Notes: generated by a model from the sequence alone, not told the origin. A stretch of 64,000 nucleotides of DNA from Campylobacter concisus (GCF_003048835.2 NZ_CP060705.1:62001-126000); one strand, 5' to 3'. Shown: positions 1 through 10,667, counted from the stretch's first letter. Program-made: numbers and translations.

Positions 1-249
1 GTTCATCGTGTCATAGATACTAAAGCCACTTGTTATCACGCCGCCTGGTGAGTTTATATAAAGGTAGATATCTTTATCTGGATCTTCAGCCTCTAAAAAT
101 AACAGCTGAGCGACGATAGAAGCGGCCATGCCGTCCTCTATCTCGCCACTTAGCATAACGATCCTATCTTTTAAAAGACGAGAATATATATCATAGCTTC
201 GCTCACCTCTGCTAGTTCTTTCAACTACGACAGGAACGTAATAGCTCAT
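1..249 (-). CDS. clpP: ATP-dependent Clp protease proteolytic subunit (N-terminal part)
   Basis: Only the first 83 codons are in the window; the gene continues past base 1. The start ATG lies at 249-247. The visible residues read [20 protein letters not shown] and continue into a [12 protein letters not shown] stretch, the classic ClpP N-terminus and head-domain region. The catalytic Ser and His lie outside. ClpP is the serine peptidase of the cytoplasmic ClpXP/ClpAP machine. Its ATG overlaps the TAA of tig by one base (TAATG), so the two are probably co-translated, a common bacterial pairing of folding and degradation genes. Confidence 0.95.
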   Translation of the reverse strand, partial: MSYYVPVVVERTSRGERSYDIYSRLLKDRIVMLSGEIEDGMAASIVAQLLFLEAEDPDKDIYLYINSPGGVITSGFSIYDTMN

Positions 250-1580
250 TACTCAGCCTTCTCTTTTTTGCTTGCTTTTTTCTCGTCTTTTTCTTTGTTG
301 AAAAGCTCGCTAAATAGCTTCTCTTCGATCATCGACATCTTTATAGCTGGAAGCATGCCTTGGTTGCGGTACATCTCAAGGTGCGCTTTTGGATCTTGTC
401 CGCTTCTATACGCCTCAAAATAGATCGCTTGAACAACCTCTTGATCGCTCACTTTCACGCCTCTTACGCGAGCTAGCTCATCGATGATGAAAGTTAGGCG
501 AACGCTATTTTCAGCGTCTTTTCTATACTCGTCACGTTTTTTAGCTAGAGCGTCTTTGTCTTCTCTAAATTTCTTCATATCGTCTGGAGTAAATGAGTTC
601 CATGCGTTTCTAAACTGCATATCGATCTCTTGCTCGACGATATTTTTTGGCACATCAAATTTAAATTTCTCAACCGCAGCTTCAGCAAATTTTGGTTTTA
701 GCTCTTCGTTTATAAGTTTATAAATTTTCTCTTGGCGAATTTGCTCTTTTATGCGCTCTTCAAGTAGCTCTTCAGTTGGTTTTTCTTCGTTTGGAAGGAT
801 AGTTTTTAGCATCTCTTCATCTAGCTTCTCAGGGATCTTTCTCTCTTGAATTTCGTGAAGTTTGACTTTAAAAACAGCGTCTTTACCAGCTAAATGTGCA
901 GCGCCGTAGTTTTCTGGGAATTTAACCTCGATATCTTTTTCGCCGCCAGCTTTTATACCTACCATGCCATCTTCAAAGCCTGGGATGAATTGATTTGAGC
1001 CGATCTCAAGCACGTAGTTTTCAGCCTTACCACCTTCAAATGCAACGCCATCAACAAAGCCCTCAAAGTCAAATTTGGCAAAATCACCAACTTTTAGGCC
1101 TCTTTTGCCATCTACTTTTTCAAGCGGAGCTATCATTTTTAAAAGCTCAGTTTTCTTCTCATCGATATCTTTTTTCAAAACGCGTGGGTTTGAAAACTCT
1201 GGTATCAAGCTCTCATAACCGCTCACATCGACGCTTGGCTTAAATGAAACTGTTAGCTCAACATCGATCTTGTCATCTTTTTTGTCAAATTTTGAAACGA
1301 TAGGCTCGCCGATAAGGTCGTCATTTTTCTTGCCTGCTTTTTTGATAGCCTCTTCGACTACATCTCTTAAGACATCTTGCTCAGCGTCGTTTGTTAGCTC
1401 TTTCTCGTAGCGTTTTAGCACGACAGCGACTGGCACATGGCCTTGTCTAAAACCATCTACTTTCATAGTTTTTGCTGCTTTTTTTGCTAGTTTTTCTACG
1501 CTAGACTTTATAGCATCTGCACTTATAGTTGTGCTAGCTAGGGTATTTACGCTATCTAGAGCTTTTGTTTTGATTTCCAT
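249..1580 (-). CDS. tig: Trigger factor, ribosome-associated chaperone and peptidyl-prolyl isomerase
   Basis: 443 residues, normal length for the family. The ribosome-binding loop GFRQGHVP is at about residues 43-50. It is followed by an FKBP-type isomerase domain (about 160-245, with [15 protein letters not shown] and a GFEDGMVG stretch) and a long charged helical C-terminal domain ending in a lysine-rich tail. It binds nascent chains at the ribosome exit tunnel. It lies directly upstream of clpP with a stop-start overlap. folE starts divergently about 140 bases away. Nothing unusual. Confidence 0.97.
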   Translation of the reverse strand: MEIKTKALDSVNTLASTTISADAIKSSVEKLAKKAAKTMKVDGFRQGHVPVAVVLKRYEKELTNDAEQDVLRDVVEEAIKKAGKKNDDLIGEPIVSKFDKKDDKIDVELTVSFKPSVDVSGYESLIPEFSNPRVLKKDIDEKKTELLKMIAPLEKVDGKRGLKVGDFAKFDFEGFVDGVAFEGGKAENYVLEIGSNQFIPGFEDGMVGIKAGGEKDIEVKFPENYGAAHLAGKDAVFKVKLHEIQERKIPEKLDEEMLKTILPNEEKPTEELLEERIKEQIRQEKIYKLINEELKPKFAEAAVEKFKFDVPKNIVEQEIDMQFRNAWNSFTPDDMKKFREDKDALAKKRDEYRKDAENSVRLTFIIDELARVRGVKVSDQEVVQAIYFEAYRSGQDPKAHLEMYRNQGMLPAIKMSMIEEKLFSELFNKEKDEKKASKKEKAE

Positions 1581-1717
1581 CGAATTCCTTTATGAATACA
1601 AATTTTTAGCCCAAAATATAGCAGAATTTTCCTTATTTCATTGTAAATTTGTAAATTTTTATAGATATAAAAGGCGTTTTAACGTAGAATTTGGCGATAA
1701 AATTATGGAGAAAATTT

Positions 1718-2290
1718 ATGCAAGAGAGTTTTGAAAATTCAGTTAAAAATATGCTAACTATCATCGGTGAAGATCCAAACAGAGAGGGGCTTATTAAAAC
1801 CCCAGAGCGCGTTTATAAAGCTTTTAAATTTCTAACTAGCGGATACGATCAAGACCCAAAAGAAGTTCTTGGTGACGCTCTTTTTACTAGCTCAAATAAC
1901 GAGATGGTTTTAATGCGAAACATCGAGTTTTACAGCCTTTGCGAGCACCATTTGCTGCCTATCATCGGCCGCGTGCATGTGGCGTACATCCCAAATGGCA
2001 AGGTCGTTGGCCTTAGTAAAATTCCACGCATGGTAAATATCTACGCCAGACGCTTGCAAATTCAAGAGCAGATGACCGAGCAGATCGCAAAGGCACTTGA
2101 GGACGTTATCGCTCCAAAAGGCGTTGGAGTAGTCGTCGAGGCAAGGCATATGTGCGTTGAGATGAGGGGCGTGGAGAAGATAAACTCGACTACCACGACC
2201 TCTGCGCTTAGGGGCTGCTTTATCAAAAATGCAGACACAAGGCGGGAGTTTTTCTCGCTTATAAATTCGCCTAGGGAAACGCATTTTTGA
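1718..2290 (+). CDS. folE: GTP cyclohydrolase I
   Basis: 190 residues from the ATG at 1718, preceded by GGAG about eight bases upstream. A longer TTG frame from 1691 lacks a ribosome site and adds residues unlike the family. The zinc ligands are visible as the CEHH motif (C75, H78) and C146 in RHMCVEMRG. The enzyme converts GTP to 7,8-dihydroneopterin triphosphate, the first step of folate and also of queuosine-type deazapurine synthesis; queD and queE lie further along. Its stop overlaps the fliI TTG start by four bases, so the two are translationally coupled. Confidence 0.95.
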   Translation: MQESFENSVKNMLTIIGEDPNREGLIKTPERVYKAFKFLTSGYDQDPKEVLGDALFTSSNNEMVLMRNIEFYSLCEHHLLPIIGRVHVAYIPNGKVVGLSKIPRMVNIYARRLQIQEQMTEQIAKALEDVIAPKGVGVVVEARHMCVEMRGVEKINSTTTTSALRGCFIKNADTRREFFSLINSPRETHF

Positions 2291-3594
2291 GTTTAGAGCG
2301 CATAAATTCAAGGCTTAAAGAGGGCGTGAAGCTCTCAAACACCTTCGGCGTCATCACAAAGATCACAGCTACTACTATCGAGATCACCGGACTTCGACCA
2401 AGTATCGGCGACATCGTGCGCATAGTGGCAAAAGACAAGAGTAAAAACGGCCTTGGCATGGTCACGCAGATAAAGACAGATGGCGCTTATATCAGCCCAT
2501 TTGGCTTTGTCGAGGGTTTTAGGATAGGCGACTTTGTCTATGAGAGCGATCAGGGCATGAGCATACCGGTGGGGCCAAATTTACTAGGCCGCGTTGTCGA
2601 TCCATTTATGAAGCCCATTGATGGCAAAGGGGCGATTGACACGACTGAATATATGCCGATCATGAGAGCGCCCATAGATGCGATGAAAAGAGGGCTTATA
2701 AACGAGCCTTTTAGTGTTGGCATAAAGACGATAGATGGGCTGCTTACTTGTGGCAAGGGGCAAAAGCTAGGAATTTTCGCAGGATCTGGCGTGGGCAAAT
2801 CAACCCTCATGGGCATGATCGTAAAAAATACGCTAGCCCCCATAAAAGTAGTCGCGCTAATAGGCGAGCGTGGCCGTGAGGTGCCTGAATTTATCGAAAA
2901 AAACCTAGGCGGCGACCTAGAGGGCACGGTCATCATCGTAGCGACAAGTGATGATAGCTCGCTCATGCGAAAGTACGGCGCATTTTGTGCGATGAGCGTG
3001 GCTGAATACTTCAAACAGCAGGGCAACGACGTGCTTTTCATCATGGATAGCGTCACTCGTTTTGCGATGGCGCAGCGTGAGATCGGCCTTGCGCTTGGCG
3101 AGCCACCGACCTCAAAGGGCTATCCGCCAAGCTCGCTCACACTCTTGCCACAGCTAATGGAGCGTGCGGGCAAAGAGGAGGGCAAGGGCAGTATCACGGC
3201 GTTTTTCACCGTGCTAGTCGAGGGCGATGATATGAGCGATCCGATAGCCGACCAAAGCCGCTCTATCCTAGACGGCCATATCGTGCTAAGCCGCGAGCTA
3301 ACGGACTTTGGCATCTACCCACCTATCAATATCCAAAACTCGGCCTCGCGTGTCATGGGCGACGTGATAGGCAAAGAGCACAAGCTAAATGCGATGAAAT
3401 TTAAGCGCCTTTACTCGCTTTTAAAAGAAAATGAAGTTTTGCTTCGTATCGGCGCATATCAAAAGGGCAGCGACAAGGAGCTTGACCTTGCTATCTCGAA
3501 GAAAGAATTTATGGAGAGCTTCTTAAAACAAAGCTCTGAAGAAGCCTTTGCGCTTGAAGAGGTCGAAGAGCTGCTTGATAAGATCAATCAGTAA
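2287..3594 (+). CDS. fliI: Flagellum-specific ATPase of the export apparatus
   Basis: 435 residues starting with TTG inside the folE stop codon. The P-loop AGSGVGKS is at about residues 165-172. The Walker B region [19 protein letters not shown] and the downstream [18 protein letters not shown] are diagnostic of the FliI/SctN/F1-beta-like family. FliI energises substrate unfolding and export at the base of the flagellum together with FliH and FliJ. Pairing with folE is not functional logic but matches the clpP-tig-folE-fliI order I recall from C. jejuni. In C. jejuni purF follows directly; here purF is about 31 kb away. Confidence 0.96.
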   Translation: MSLERINSRLKEGVKLSNTFGVITKITATTIEITGLRPSIGDIVRIVAKDKSKNGLGMVTQIKTDGAYISPFGFVEGFRIGDFVYESDQGMSIPVGPNLLGRVVDPFMKPIDGKGAIDTTEYMPIMRAPIDAMKRGLINEPFSVGIKTIDGLLTCGKGQKLGIFAGSGVGKSTLMGMIVKNTLAPIKVVALIGERGREVPEFIEKNLGGDLEGTVIIVATSDDSSLMRKYGAFCAMSVAEYFKQQGNDVLFIMDSVTRFAMAQREIGLALGEPPTSKGYPPSSLTLLPQLMERAGKEEGKGSITAFFTVLVEGDDMSDPIADQSRSILDGHIVLSRELTDFGIYPPINIQNSASRVMGDVIGKEHKLNAMKFKRLYSLLKENEVLLRIGAYQKGSDKELDLAISKKEFMESFLKQSSEEAFALEEVEELLDKINQ

Positions 3595-4624
3595 ATTTCT
3601 CTATAAATTTCACTACTAAAATTTCATAGCCTTTTAAATTTATTATTAAAAAGATCGATAAATTTGCTTTTTTGGTGCGAAAAGTGATGTTGCAAAAGTC
3701 GCGGAAGCGTGTTTGAAATTTACTGGGTTTTTTGCGGCTAAATTTTATGAAGTGGGCGACTTTTGTGTTAGGAAAAATGATAAAACGTTATAAAAAAGCA
3801 GTCACGCCCACGCTTCAAACGGCGGATAAAATTTGAAATTTTTGGCTTTTTTGTTAAAAATGCTTGTTTGTAAAATATGGTATTAAATTTGAAATAGGCG
3901 AGTGAGCTAAATTTGCAATGGCATTTATCTTACTTGTAGCTTTTGCAAATTTGCATAGACAAAACAAAATTTAATGCAAAAGCATAGGTAGCTAGGGGCG
4001 ACAAAACGTGTAACCAAAGCTCATTTGCTTTACTTGTCTGAAAAAGCCACGGAGCGGATAAATTTCAAAATTTTGCGGTTTTTGGATAAAAGCTACCATT
4101 TTGCAAAGGCTGAGGTCGTAAATTTGAGGCAAGCGAGCTAGTTAAATTTATGCAAAAAGCCTATGGGCGAGTGTCTATCCTATCGTAGCTTTTGCCAAAA
4201 ATTAATTGTAAAAAATTCACGTTTAGTTTAGCAAGTACCGATACTTTAGGCTTTGCATCGTGACGCAAAGCATATATTTAAAAAAGCGTAAGAGAAAAAT
4301 CTCTCTTTTTATATTTGCCAAAGATCGAATTTGCTTTACGTTTTCTGTAGCTTTTGGTGGCAGGCTTCTTGTAAATTTAATAGACAAAAGCAAATTTGAT
4401 ATCCGCACTTTGGTGTTTGCAAAAGCTTTCAACATATTTTAGGAAAAGCCCAAGAATAAGCCTATTTTTTCATCGCCAAAGCTTAAATTTAGCTCGCGTT
4501 TTGCGTGATTTTAGCGGTAAAACTCGTCTAAATTTTATTGGGTAAAGCAAATTTATTATCAAACCAGCGGTTTTGTGTAGCGCAAAGTCAAATTTAGACA
4601 AAACAATCAAATTAAGAGAAAAAG
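3595..4624. other. Gene-free kilobase, AAATTT-rich, with decayed repeats
   Basis: No convincing gene on either strand; the short opposed frames at 4223-4442 overlap each other antiparallel and lack family-like sequence. The stretch carries many AAATTT hexamers. There is a loosely repeated unit around 3898-3944 and 4130-4195, both reading roughly GCGAG-GAGCTA, AAATTT, then CGTAGCTTTTGC or TGTAGCTTTTGC. It ends with a remnant of the neighbouring ATPase gene (4441-4500). It looks like the graveyard of former genes rather than a regulatory region. Confidence 0.6.
4441..4500 (-). pseudogene. Decayed duplicate of the 3' end of the adjacent AAA ATPase gene
   Basis: Bases 4471-4500 match 4651-4680 at 26 of 30 positions with an exact 180-base offset. 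Read leftward, the remnant encodes RELNLSFGDEKIG, against RELNSSFGEDKKMG at the end of the intact ATPase. Changes are mostly synonymous or conservative and the reading frame is kept over this stretch. Similarity fades on both sides. This implies that a second copy or a tandem duplication of the gene's tail once existed here. Confidence 0.6.
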
Positions 4625-6358
4625 CTAATAGCCAAATCCCATCTTTTTATCTTCGCCAAAGCTTGAGTTTAGCTCGCGCTCTATCGTAGTTTTGAAGTCC
4701 TCAAAGGTAAAAATCCCATCATCTTTTATCGCAACTTTTAAGGCGGTATTTTTTAGAGCAAGGACGATCTGTGCGCCACTTAAGTTAAACTCAGCCAGCC
4801 TTTCTACGCTAAAGCCATCTTCAAAGCTCGCATTTTCAGGCAAAATTTTACGCCAAATGGCAAGTCTGCCGTTAAAATCAGGCTTTTTAAACTCGATTTT
4901 GTAGTCAAACCTTCTAGAAAACGCCACATCAAGGCTTTGTAAGAAATTTGTAGTAGCTATGAGCACGCCCTCAAAGCGCTCGATCTGCTCTAAAAAGATA
5001 TTTTGCATTTGATTATGCATCTTTTCAGCGCCGCTTGAGCTCTCTACTCTTGTGCTTAAAAACTGATCGGCTTCGTTTAGTAAAAGCACCGGCTCGCTGC
5101 CACTTTTTTTGCAAATTTCTTTGTAAGTGTCAAAAATTTTCCTTACATTTTGCTCGCTCTCACCGACATATTTGCTTAAAATTTTTGAGCAGTCAAAGCT
5201 TAGAATTTGCTTCTTTAGGCTCTTTGCAAGCCCAACGGCGCTCATGGTTTTACCAGTGCCAGGCTCGCCGTAAAAGATGATCTTAGCGTCTATATTTTTT
5301 CTAGTTTTTATGCCCCAGCTGCTAAGTCTAGCTAGCACTTTTTTATCGACTTGCTTTAGTATCGTGCTTAAAAGCTGCTTCGTCTTTTCATTTAGCACGA
5401 CATCTTCTAGGCTCGTTACCGGCTCTATTAGCTCAAAAATTTCTTGCTCTTTTACTAGACTTTCGATCTTGATTTTCTTGCTGTTTTTGTCATTTTTTGG
5501 GTGCATTATGCTTTGCAAAATTTCTTCGTTTATAAAAAAGCTCTTGCTTACGTTGCCATAAGCGTTTAAAACCTCGTCGTAGTCGATAAGCGCGCCCTCT
5601 ATGAGCCTTGAGCCGTCCTCTAAGAGAGTGCGATTTTTGATACGTTCAAGCTCGTCCTTGCTTATTAGCCCAACTAGCGTGTTTAGATCGCGACCATTTT
5701 CAAAATCGCCCGCGTACTCCTCTTTTAAAAGAGCTAAAAAAATGATCTGCTCTTTTTCATCAAGCGAATTTTCTTTAAAAATTTGCTCTATTTTTAGGCT
5801 GATCTTGCTTAGTTTTACACGCTCGTTTATGCGCTTTGTGAGCTCAGAAATTTGCTCATTTATCCGCTTTTTAGCGTCATTTGAGCCACCTTCAAATATC
5901 GCAGCTTTTGAGTAAAGCTCTATCTTTAAAAACTGATCTTTTAAATACTCCAAATGATCTTCATACGGCGAAAGCTCTGGTAAATTTATATCAGCGTTGC
6001 CATCTTCTAGAATTTTTAAAAATGTGCTTGAGAGTGAAATTTCAGAGTGAAGTAGCGAGAGTAGCCCTTGGTTTGAGCTTTTTTGTGCGTTCTCTGGCAT
6101 TTTAAAGAGGCTGTAGTTTTGCACTATCCAGCCACTATCTAGCAAATTTTTTATAAATTTAAGGTATAAAAGCTGTTTTTCATTTTGCGTGCCAAAAACA
6201 GCTCCAAGCAGCTCATAAACGCTCATGCTAGCCGTTCCTTGCACGTAGGCTTTGCTTAGATATTTTAAAATTTCTCCCTCTTCATCCTCACACTTTATAA
6301 GCTCGTAAATTTTACTTTTTTTGAGGTCTTGGTTTAGAAAATCAAGCAAATACTTCAC
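4625..6358 (-). CDS. AAA-family ATPase, function unknown
   Basis: 577 residues from a GTG at 6358 that overlaps the TAG of the acyl-CoA ligase. The N-terminal 330 residues are helical and of no recognised family. The C-terminal third is an AAA module: Walker A YGEPGTGKT (about residues 362-370), Walker B VLLLNEADQF, and a sensor-like ATTNFLQSLDVAFSRRFD stretch with an arginine-finger candidate. In Walker B the usual DE reads NEAD, as in FtsH-like and recombination-factor-like relatives where a nearby acid takes over. It is the last gene of a leftward operon with fatty-acid genes. Role unknown; a remodelling or unfolding ATPase is the family-level guess. Confidence 0.8.
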   Translation of the reverse strand: MKYLLDFLNQDLKKSKIYELIKCEDEEGEILKYLSKAYVQGTASMSVYELLGAVFGTQNEKQLLYLKFIKNLLDSGWIVQNYSLFKMPENAQKSSNQGLLSLLHSEISLSSTFLKILEDGNADINLPELSPYEDHLEYLKDQFLKIELYSKAAIFEGGSNDAKKRINEQISELTKRINERVKLSKISLKIEQIFKENSLDEKEQIIFLALLKEEYAGDFENGRDLNTLVGLISKDELERIKNRTLLEDGSRLIEGALIDYDEVLNAYGNVSKSFFINEEILQSIMHPKNDKNSKKIKIESLVKEQEIFELIEPVTSLEDVVLNEKTKQLLSTILKQVDKKVLARLSSWGIKTRKNIDAKIIFYGEPGTGKTMSAVGLAKSLKKQILSFDCSKILSKYVGESEQNVRKIFDTYKEICKKSGSEPVLLLNEADQFLSTRVESSSGAEKMHNQMQNIFLEQIERFEGVLIATTNFLQSLDVAFSRRFDYKIEFKKPDFNGRLAIWRKILPENASFEDGFSVERLAEFNLSGAQIVLALKNTALKVAIKDDGIFTFEDFKTTIERELNSSFGEDKKMGFGY

Positions 6359-8025
6359 TAAATTTTATCCTTTATCTGCTCTTTTAGCACACGCTTTAGC
6401 ACCTTGCCAGTGGCATTTCTAGGCAGCTCCTCGGCAAAATAAATGCTTTTTGGAATTTTGAAATTTGCTAAATTTTTCTTTAGATGCTCTTTAACCGTCT
6501 TTTCATCAAGATCCATGCCATCTTTTACCTGTATGAAAGCCACGACCTCTTCGTCTGCATGCACATCTTTTACGCCAATTACTGCTGCAGCCTCGACGGC
6601 TTCAAGCTTATAGATCACCTCTTCGATCTCGCGTGGATAGATGTTTATGCCCTTTGATATGATGAGGTCTTTTTTGCGATCGACGATGTAGATAAAGCCC
6701 TCTTCATCAATCTTGCCAAGGTCCCCAGTCTTTAGCCAGCCATTTATGATGGTCTCATCTGTCACGCCTGGCATGCCGTAGTAGCCTTGCATGACGCAGT
6801 CGCCTTTTACGATGATCTCGCCTATCTGCCCAACTGGTAGCTCCATCATCTCATCATCTACGATCTTGATCTCATAGCCATTTAGCGCAGGTCCGACGCT
6901 TAAAAGCTTTTGCTTGTCAAATAAATTTGCCGCTACGACTGGCGAGCATTCGCTAAGGCCATATCCTTCAACTAGCGTTGCACGTGGGAATTTCACTCTA
7001 AAATCATCGATCGTTTGCTTAGCAAGCGGAGCAGCGCCACTTACAAATAGCCTTATGCGGTTAAACCATCTAAAATACCAAGGAATTTTTGCCTTGCCGA
7101 TGGCTGTATATATGGCTGGGATACCCAAAAATACAGTAACTCTTTTAAGTAGCGTCTGCTTTAGCACATTTGAAAATGGAAAGACCGATCTTACAAGCAC
7201 CATCGAAGCACCTGCATATATCGGTAAAAGCACCATAGCTGTGAGCGTGAAGCTATGAAACATCGGCAAAAATACGATAAATCTATCGCTTTTTTTAACC
7301 TTGAAACGCTCATGAGCGCCGATGACGTTTGAGAAGATATTTTTATAGCTTATCATAGCACCCTTTGGCTTGCCTGTGGTGCCTGAGGTGTAGATGATAT
7401 GCATGAGATCGTCTATTTTAGGGTATTTCGTGATGCTTAGAGTGTATTTGTGATTTAGCGCTTCGCTGAAATTTACATTTTTTACAACGCCGCTATTTTC
7501 ATAGCCCTTGCTCATATCCTCTTTTGAAATTTGTGGTGTAGAAGAGAGATAAGCGCTCTCGCCATACTCCTCATCAACGCTTATATAGTCGTCTTTTGAG
7601 GCGCTTTGAAGTTTTTTAGGCGTTTGACCGATCCAGATGATCTTTCTTAAAATTTCAAGCTCGCTAAGTGCGATTAGCTCCTTTGCAAGCGAGCTAGATG
7701 CAAAGAGCACCCTTGCGCCGCAGTCATTTAAGATATACTCAAACTCATTTGTTTTTAAAAAGGTATTCATCGGCACCGCAACCGCACCGATAGCCGTGAT
7801 AGCAAGGTATGAGATGATAAATTCTTTCGAATTTGCCACCGCCATAGCCACTTTGTCGCCAAAATTTACTCCGCAAAGCTGCAAGTAAGCTGCCACTTTA
7901 TCGACGTTTTGCTTTATTTCATGGTATCTTAGCTTCTCTTTTTCATCAAAGATCGCTATCTGGTTTGGACTCTGCTTTGCTACTTTGGTCAAAATTTCAT
8001 AAAAATTATTATAAGAGTATTGCAT
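6358..8025 (-). CDS. fadD: AMP-forming fatty-acyl-CoA synthetase (FadD-like)
   Basis: 555 residues, usual length for long-chain acyl-CoA ligases. The AMP-binding loop YTSGTTGKPKGA is at about 212-223, the GYGLSECSPVV motif near 355, the TGDLG hinge near 430 and the C-terminal lysine in ATGKVLKRVLK. It activates a fatty acid with ATP and CoA at the inner face of the cytoplasmic membrane. It sits directly behind a FadL-type porin, which suggests import and activation of exogenous fatty acids. I see no beta-oxidation genes in the window, so the product may feed phospholipids. Exact chain-length preference cannot be read from sequence. Confidence 0.85.
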   Translation of the reverse strand: MQYSYNNFYEILTKVAKQSPNQIAIFDEKEKLRYHEIKQNVDKVAAYLQLCGVNFGDKVAMAVANSKEFIISYLAITAIGAVAVPMNTFLKTNEFEYILNDCGARVLFASSSLAKELIALSELEILRKIIWIGQTPKKLQSASKDDYISVDEEYGESAYLSSTPQISKEDMSKGYENSGVVKNVNFSEALNHKYTLSITKYPKIDDLMHIIYTSGTTGKPKGAMISYKNIFSNVIGAHERFKVKKSDRFIVFLPMFHSFTLTAMVLLPIYAGASMVLVRSVFPFSNVLKQTLLKRVTVFLGIPAIYTAIGKAKIPWYFRWFNRIRLFVSGAAPLAKQTIDDFRVKFPRATLVEGYGLSECSPVVAANLFDKQKLLSVGPALNGYEIKIVDDEMMELPVGQIGEIIVKGDCVMQGYYGMPGVTDETIINGWLKTGDLGKIDEEGFIYIVDRKKDLIISKGINIYPREIEEVIYKLEAVEAAAVIGVKDVHADEEVVAFIQVKDGMDLDEKTVKEHLKKNLANFKIPKSIYFAEELPRNATGKVLKRVLKEQIKDKI

Positions 8026-8066
8026 TTTTAGCCCTAGAAAGAGTATTTAAATGTCATTGCAGCTAT

Positions 8067-9287
8067 CTAAACGCTACTTGCGTCAAATTCGCCAGACATC
8101 GAGCCAGTGCCGTTGCCAGTACCATTTTTTATACCTGTCGCACGCTTTTTGTCTCGGTGCTGATAGAGATAGCCTAGCCCTAGCTCTAAATTCGGCGTAA
8201 ATTTATAGTTTGCTCCAAACGAATATGCCTGAGAGGTGGTGTTTGGAAGCTCTAAGCCAGTATGCTCGCTGCTAGTGATATCCTCATCGTATGAAAAGCC
8301 AGCCATTAGCCTAAGTTTTTCATTTACGTCGTAAGCAAGTCCTATCCTATATGTGTTTGTATCCTTTGCGTTTTTAACGACCGGATCGTCCATAAATGCC
8401 TTAAAGTATCTACCTAGAATAGGGTGTGAATGAGCTGCCGTCTTATCATCATATTCAAAGTCATAATCTTTAAATTTAGACCAGTAAGTCCTCTCGAAAG
8501 CTAGCAAAAGGGTAAAATCACTAAATTTATATCCAGTTGCAAGCACTAGCTGTGCAGGTAGAGGGATCTTGACACTAGTTTTGCCATGATAGCTTATAGG
8601 TGCGAGCTGCCCGTTAAAATCAGCATCAGCGCTACCTTTAAGCTCTAAATTTACCTTCGAGCGGTAAGTAACCGCAAAGCTTAGATCCTCGATAGGTCTA
8701 TATGTAAGAGCGACGTTGTAGCCGTAGTTTATGCCATCACCTTGTATCTCTCTGTAGCCAAAACGTCCAAAATCACTTGCTATCTTGCCCTTGCTATAAA
8801 CGCCTCTAGCGCCCAAAGCAATGGCAAGTTTGTCATTTATGCGGTAAGCCACGGTTGGATTTAGCTCGACAACTTGTAGTTTGAACCTCTTGCCAGTAAA
8901 AGCAGTCTCTGGATCCTCCCACGAGATGCCAACAGCAGCGGGCACAGCAAGGGCTAGCCCAAATCTCCAGTTTTCATAAATTTCTGGCGTTACAAAGCTA
9001 AATGTGCCAGCAAGAGAGTCAAATTTCTCTGAGCTGTAGCTCTTGCCACCATCGCTTTTAAAGTCGATGGAATTTATATGAAACCAACCAAGCGTGCTTT
9101 CAAAATGGTGAAGCCCGTCTAAAAACATCATATTTGCAGGGTTAAAATAAGCCGCGTCAGCCCCAAAACTAAAGGCTACGTTACTAGCAGCAAGCCCTAA
9201 AGAGTCAGCACTTTGCTCAGGGACCTTGTAACCCCCAGCATTTAATAATGAACACGTCGCAACAATGCTTAAAAGCACTCTTTTCAT
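8067..9287 (-). CDS. FadL/OmpP1-type outer-membrane transporter, C-terminus cut by amber codon
   Basis: 406 residues with a signal peptide ([19 protein letters not shown]). The mature N-terminus [19 protein letters not shown] and the FNPANMMFL motif are hallmarks of the FadL family, which passes hydrophobic compounds across the outer membrane. The ATG overlaps the nfo TGA (ATGA). The frame stops at TAG (8069-8067) after SSV, but the same frame continues for ten codons, IAAMTFKYSF, to a second TAG at 8036-8034. That tail is a textbook outer-membrane C-terminal beta strand ending in Phe. The called protein therefore lacks its beta signal: nonsense mutation, readthrough or sequencing error. Confidence 0.88.
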   Translation of the reverse strand: MKRVLLSIVATCSLLNAGGYKVPEQSADSLGLAASNVAFSFGADAAYFNPANMMFLDGLHHFESTLGWFHINSIDFKSDGGKSYSSEKFDSLAGTFSFVTPEIYENWRFGLALAVPAAVGISWEDPETAFTGKRFKLQVVELNPTVAYRINDKLAIALGARGVYSKGKIASDFGRFGYREIQGDGINYGYNVALTYRPIEDLSFAVTYRSKVNLELKGSADADFNGQLAPISYHGKTSVKIPLPAQLVLATGYKFSDFTLLLAFERTYWSKFKDYDFEYDDKTAAHSHPILGRYFKAFMDDPVVKNAKDTNTYRIGLAYDVNEKLRLMAGFSYDEDITSSEHTGLELPNTTSQAYSFGANYKFTPNLELGLGYLYQHRDKKRATGIKNGTGNGTGSMSGEFDASSV

Positions 9288-10135
9288 AGCTTTTCCTTTT
9301 CTAGGTTTCTTAAAATTTTGATCTCATCTTCCCAAATACTCTCATCAATCGTCTCTAAAATCAAGGGAATTTCGCCTATTTTATCATCATTTATTATATT
9401 TTCAAAAGCGCCAAGCCCAAGCTCACCCTTGCCAAGGCTCTCGTGCCTATCTTTTTTTGAGCCAAGACCAAATTTAGCGTCATTTAGGTGCATGCCAGAT
9501 AGAAATTTATAGCCGATGATCGCGTCAAATTCGCCCATCGTCTTAGCGTAAGCCTCTTTGCTTCTTAGATCGTACCCAGCGGCAAATGCGTGGCAAGTGT
9601 CGATGCAAACGCCAACTCTGCTCTCATCATCCACACGCTCGATCAGATACGCCAGCTGCGCAAAGTCAAAGCCTAAATTTGAGCCTTGTGCGGCTGTGTT
9701 TTCGATGACAAGCTTTACGCCGCTTGTTCGTTTTAGCGCTTCGTTTATGCATCTAGCGATGTTATCTAGGCACTCATTTTGGCTTATTTGCTTTAGGTGT
9801 GAGCCTGGGTGGAAATTTAAAAGCTTTAGTCCAAGCTTGCTAGCTCGCTCTATCTCATCGATAAAGGCTTCAAGGGATTTAGTCCTTGCCTCTTTTTCTG
9901 GATGGCCTAAATTTATGAGGTAGCTTGCGTGTGGCAAGACGTGATCGGCGCTTATGCCAGAGGCCTTTAAATTTGCTTTAAACTGCTCTATTTCGCTACT
10001 ACTTAGCTCTTTTGCACTCCATTGGCGCTGATTTTTTGTAAAAAGCGCAAAGGCATTTGCTCCTATTTTTGCAGCGTTTATCGGTGCGTTAAAGACGCCT
10101 CCAGCCGCACTTACGTGAGCCCCAATGTATCTCAT
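9284..10135 (-). CDS. nfo: Endonuclease IV (AP endonuclease)
   Basis: 283 residues beginning [13 protein letters not shown], the family signature. Zinc-ligand motifs are visible: [57 protein letters not shown] and LILETI. It cuts 5' to abasic sites in base-excision repair. It shares four-base ATGA overlaps with both the upstream lipoprotein gene and the downstream FadL gene, so all are co-transcribed even though the functions look unrelated. Confidence 0.96.
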   Translation of the reverse strand: MRYIGAHVSAAGGVFNAPINAAKIGANAFALFTKNQRQWSAKELSSSEIEQFKANLKASGISADHVLPHASYLINLGHPEKEARTKSLEAFIDEIERASKLGLKLLNFHPGSHLKQISQNECLDNIARCINEALKRTSGVKLVIENTAAQGSNLGFDFAQLAYLIERVDDESRVGVCIDTCHAFAAGYDLRSKEAYAKTMGEFDAIIGYKFLSGMHLNDAKFGLGSKKDRHESLGKGELGLGAFENIINDDKIGEIPLILETIDESIWEDEIKILRNLEKEKL

Positions 10136-10602
10136 TTTAACTCTTTTATTATCACTTTTATTTTATTTTTGCTGTCGATAAATTTGACGTAGTTATCGCA
10201 AACTTCGTATTTTATAAAATAAGAACTTAGATCTTGTCTAAAGCCGCACTCTGTGGTGCTTAGATCCTTGCCGTCATAAATTTTTTGCCTTTGCAAAATC
10301 TCTTCAAAAAGGCTTTCATAATGCGGCGCTAGAAAAAATTTCTCGTTAAATTCAGTCTTTTTAAAACAAGCGCCATTTACGCAAATTTTGTCCTTTATAT
10401 TGATATTTGCGGTATTTACGCCAGAGCTATAAATTTGCAAATTTAGATCATTTTTATAAGTGTGAAAAAATCCAACATCATTTATCTTTATCATCGGGGA
10501 AAATAAAGTGACCTGAAAGGCTTGTGAGCTTTGCGGTGTTTTAGTCGCAACACAGCCTGAAAAAATGAGAGCAGATAATAAAACAAGTGAAAATTTCTTC
10601 AA
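10132..10602 (-). CDS. Putative lipoprotein of unknown function
   Basis: 156 residues. A lipoprotein signal peptide is clear: [17 protein letters not shown], with cleavage before Cys17. The mature part is short with four further cysteines (in [14 protein letters not shown] and YEVCDN) and no family I recognise. The paired spacing hints at disulfides in the periplasm. It is first in the leftward operon, ahead of nfo. It may correspond to the conserved small Campylobacter lipoproteins, but I cannot name one. Confidence 0.8.
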   Translation of the reverse strand: MKKFSLVLLSALIFSGCVATKTPQSSQAFQVTLFSPMIKINDVGFFHTYKNDLNLQIYSSGVNTANINIKDKICVNGACFKKTEFNEKFFLAPHYESLFEEILQRQKIYDGKDLSTTECGFRQDLSSYFIKYEVCDNYVKFIDSKNKIKVIIKELK

Positions 10603-10640
10603 CGATTTGTCCTTTTATGTAAATTTAAGTTAAAAAGTAA

Positions 10641-10646
10641 TATAAT
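10641..10646 (+). promoter_or_regulatory. -10 box of tRNA-Glu
   Basis: A perfect TATAAT, 22 bases before the tRNA-Glu 5' end. The upstream stretch is T/A rich without a clear -35, the usual Campylobacter sigma-70 pattern. Confidence 0.65.
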
Positions 10647-10667
10647 CCCAACTTCATAACCGACCGT

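Noticed and set aside
4223-4442. Two short opposed frames of 60-70 codons in the gene-free kilobase
   Set aside because: They overlap antiparallel, have no ribosome site or family-like sequence, and consist largely of AAATTT-derived codons.
8034-8069. Pyrrolysine or selenocysteine recoding at the FadL amber codon
   Set aside because: Selenocysteine uses TGA. Pyrrolysine machinery is not known in Campylobacter and the position is a plain beta strand.
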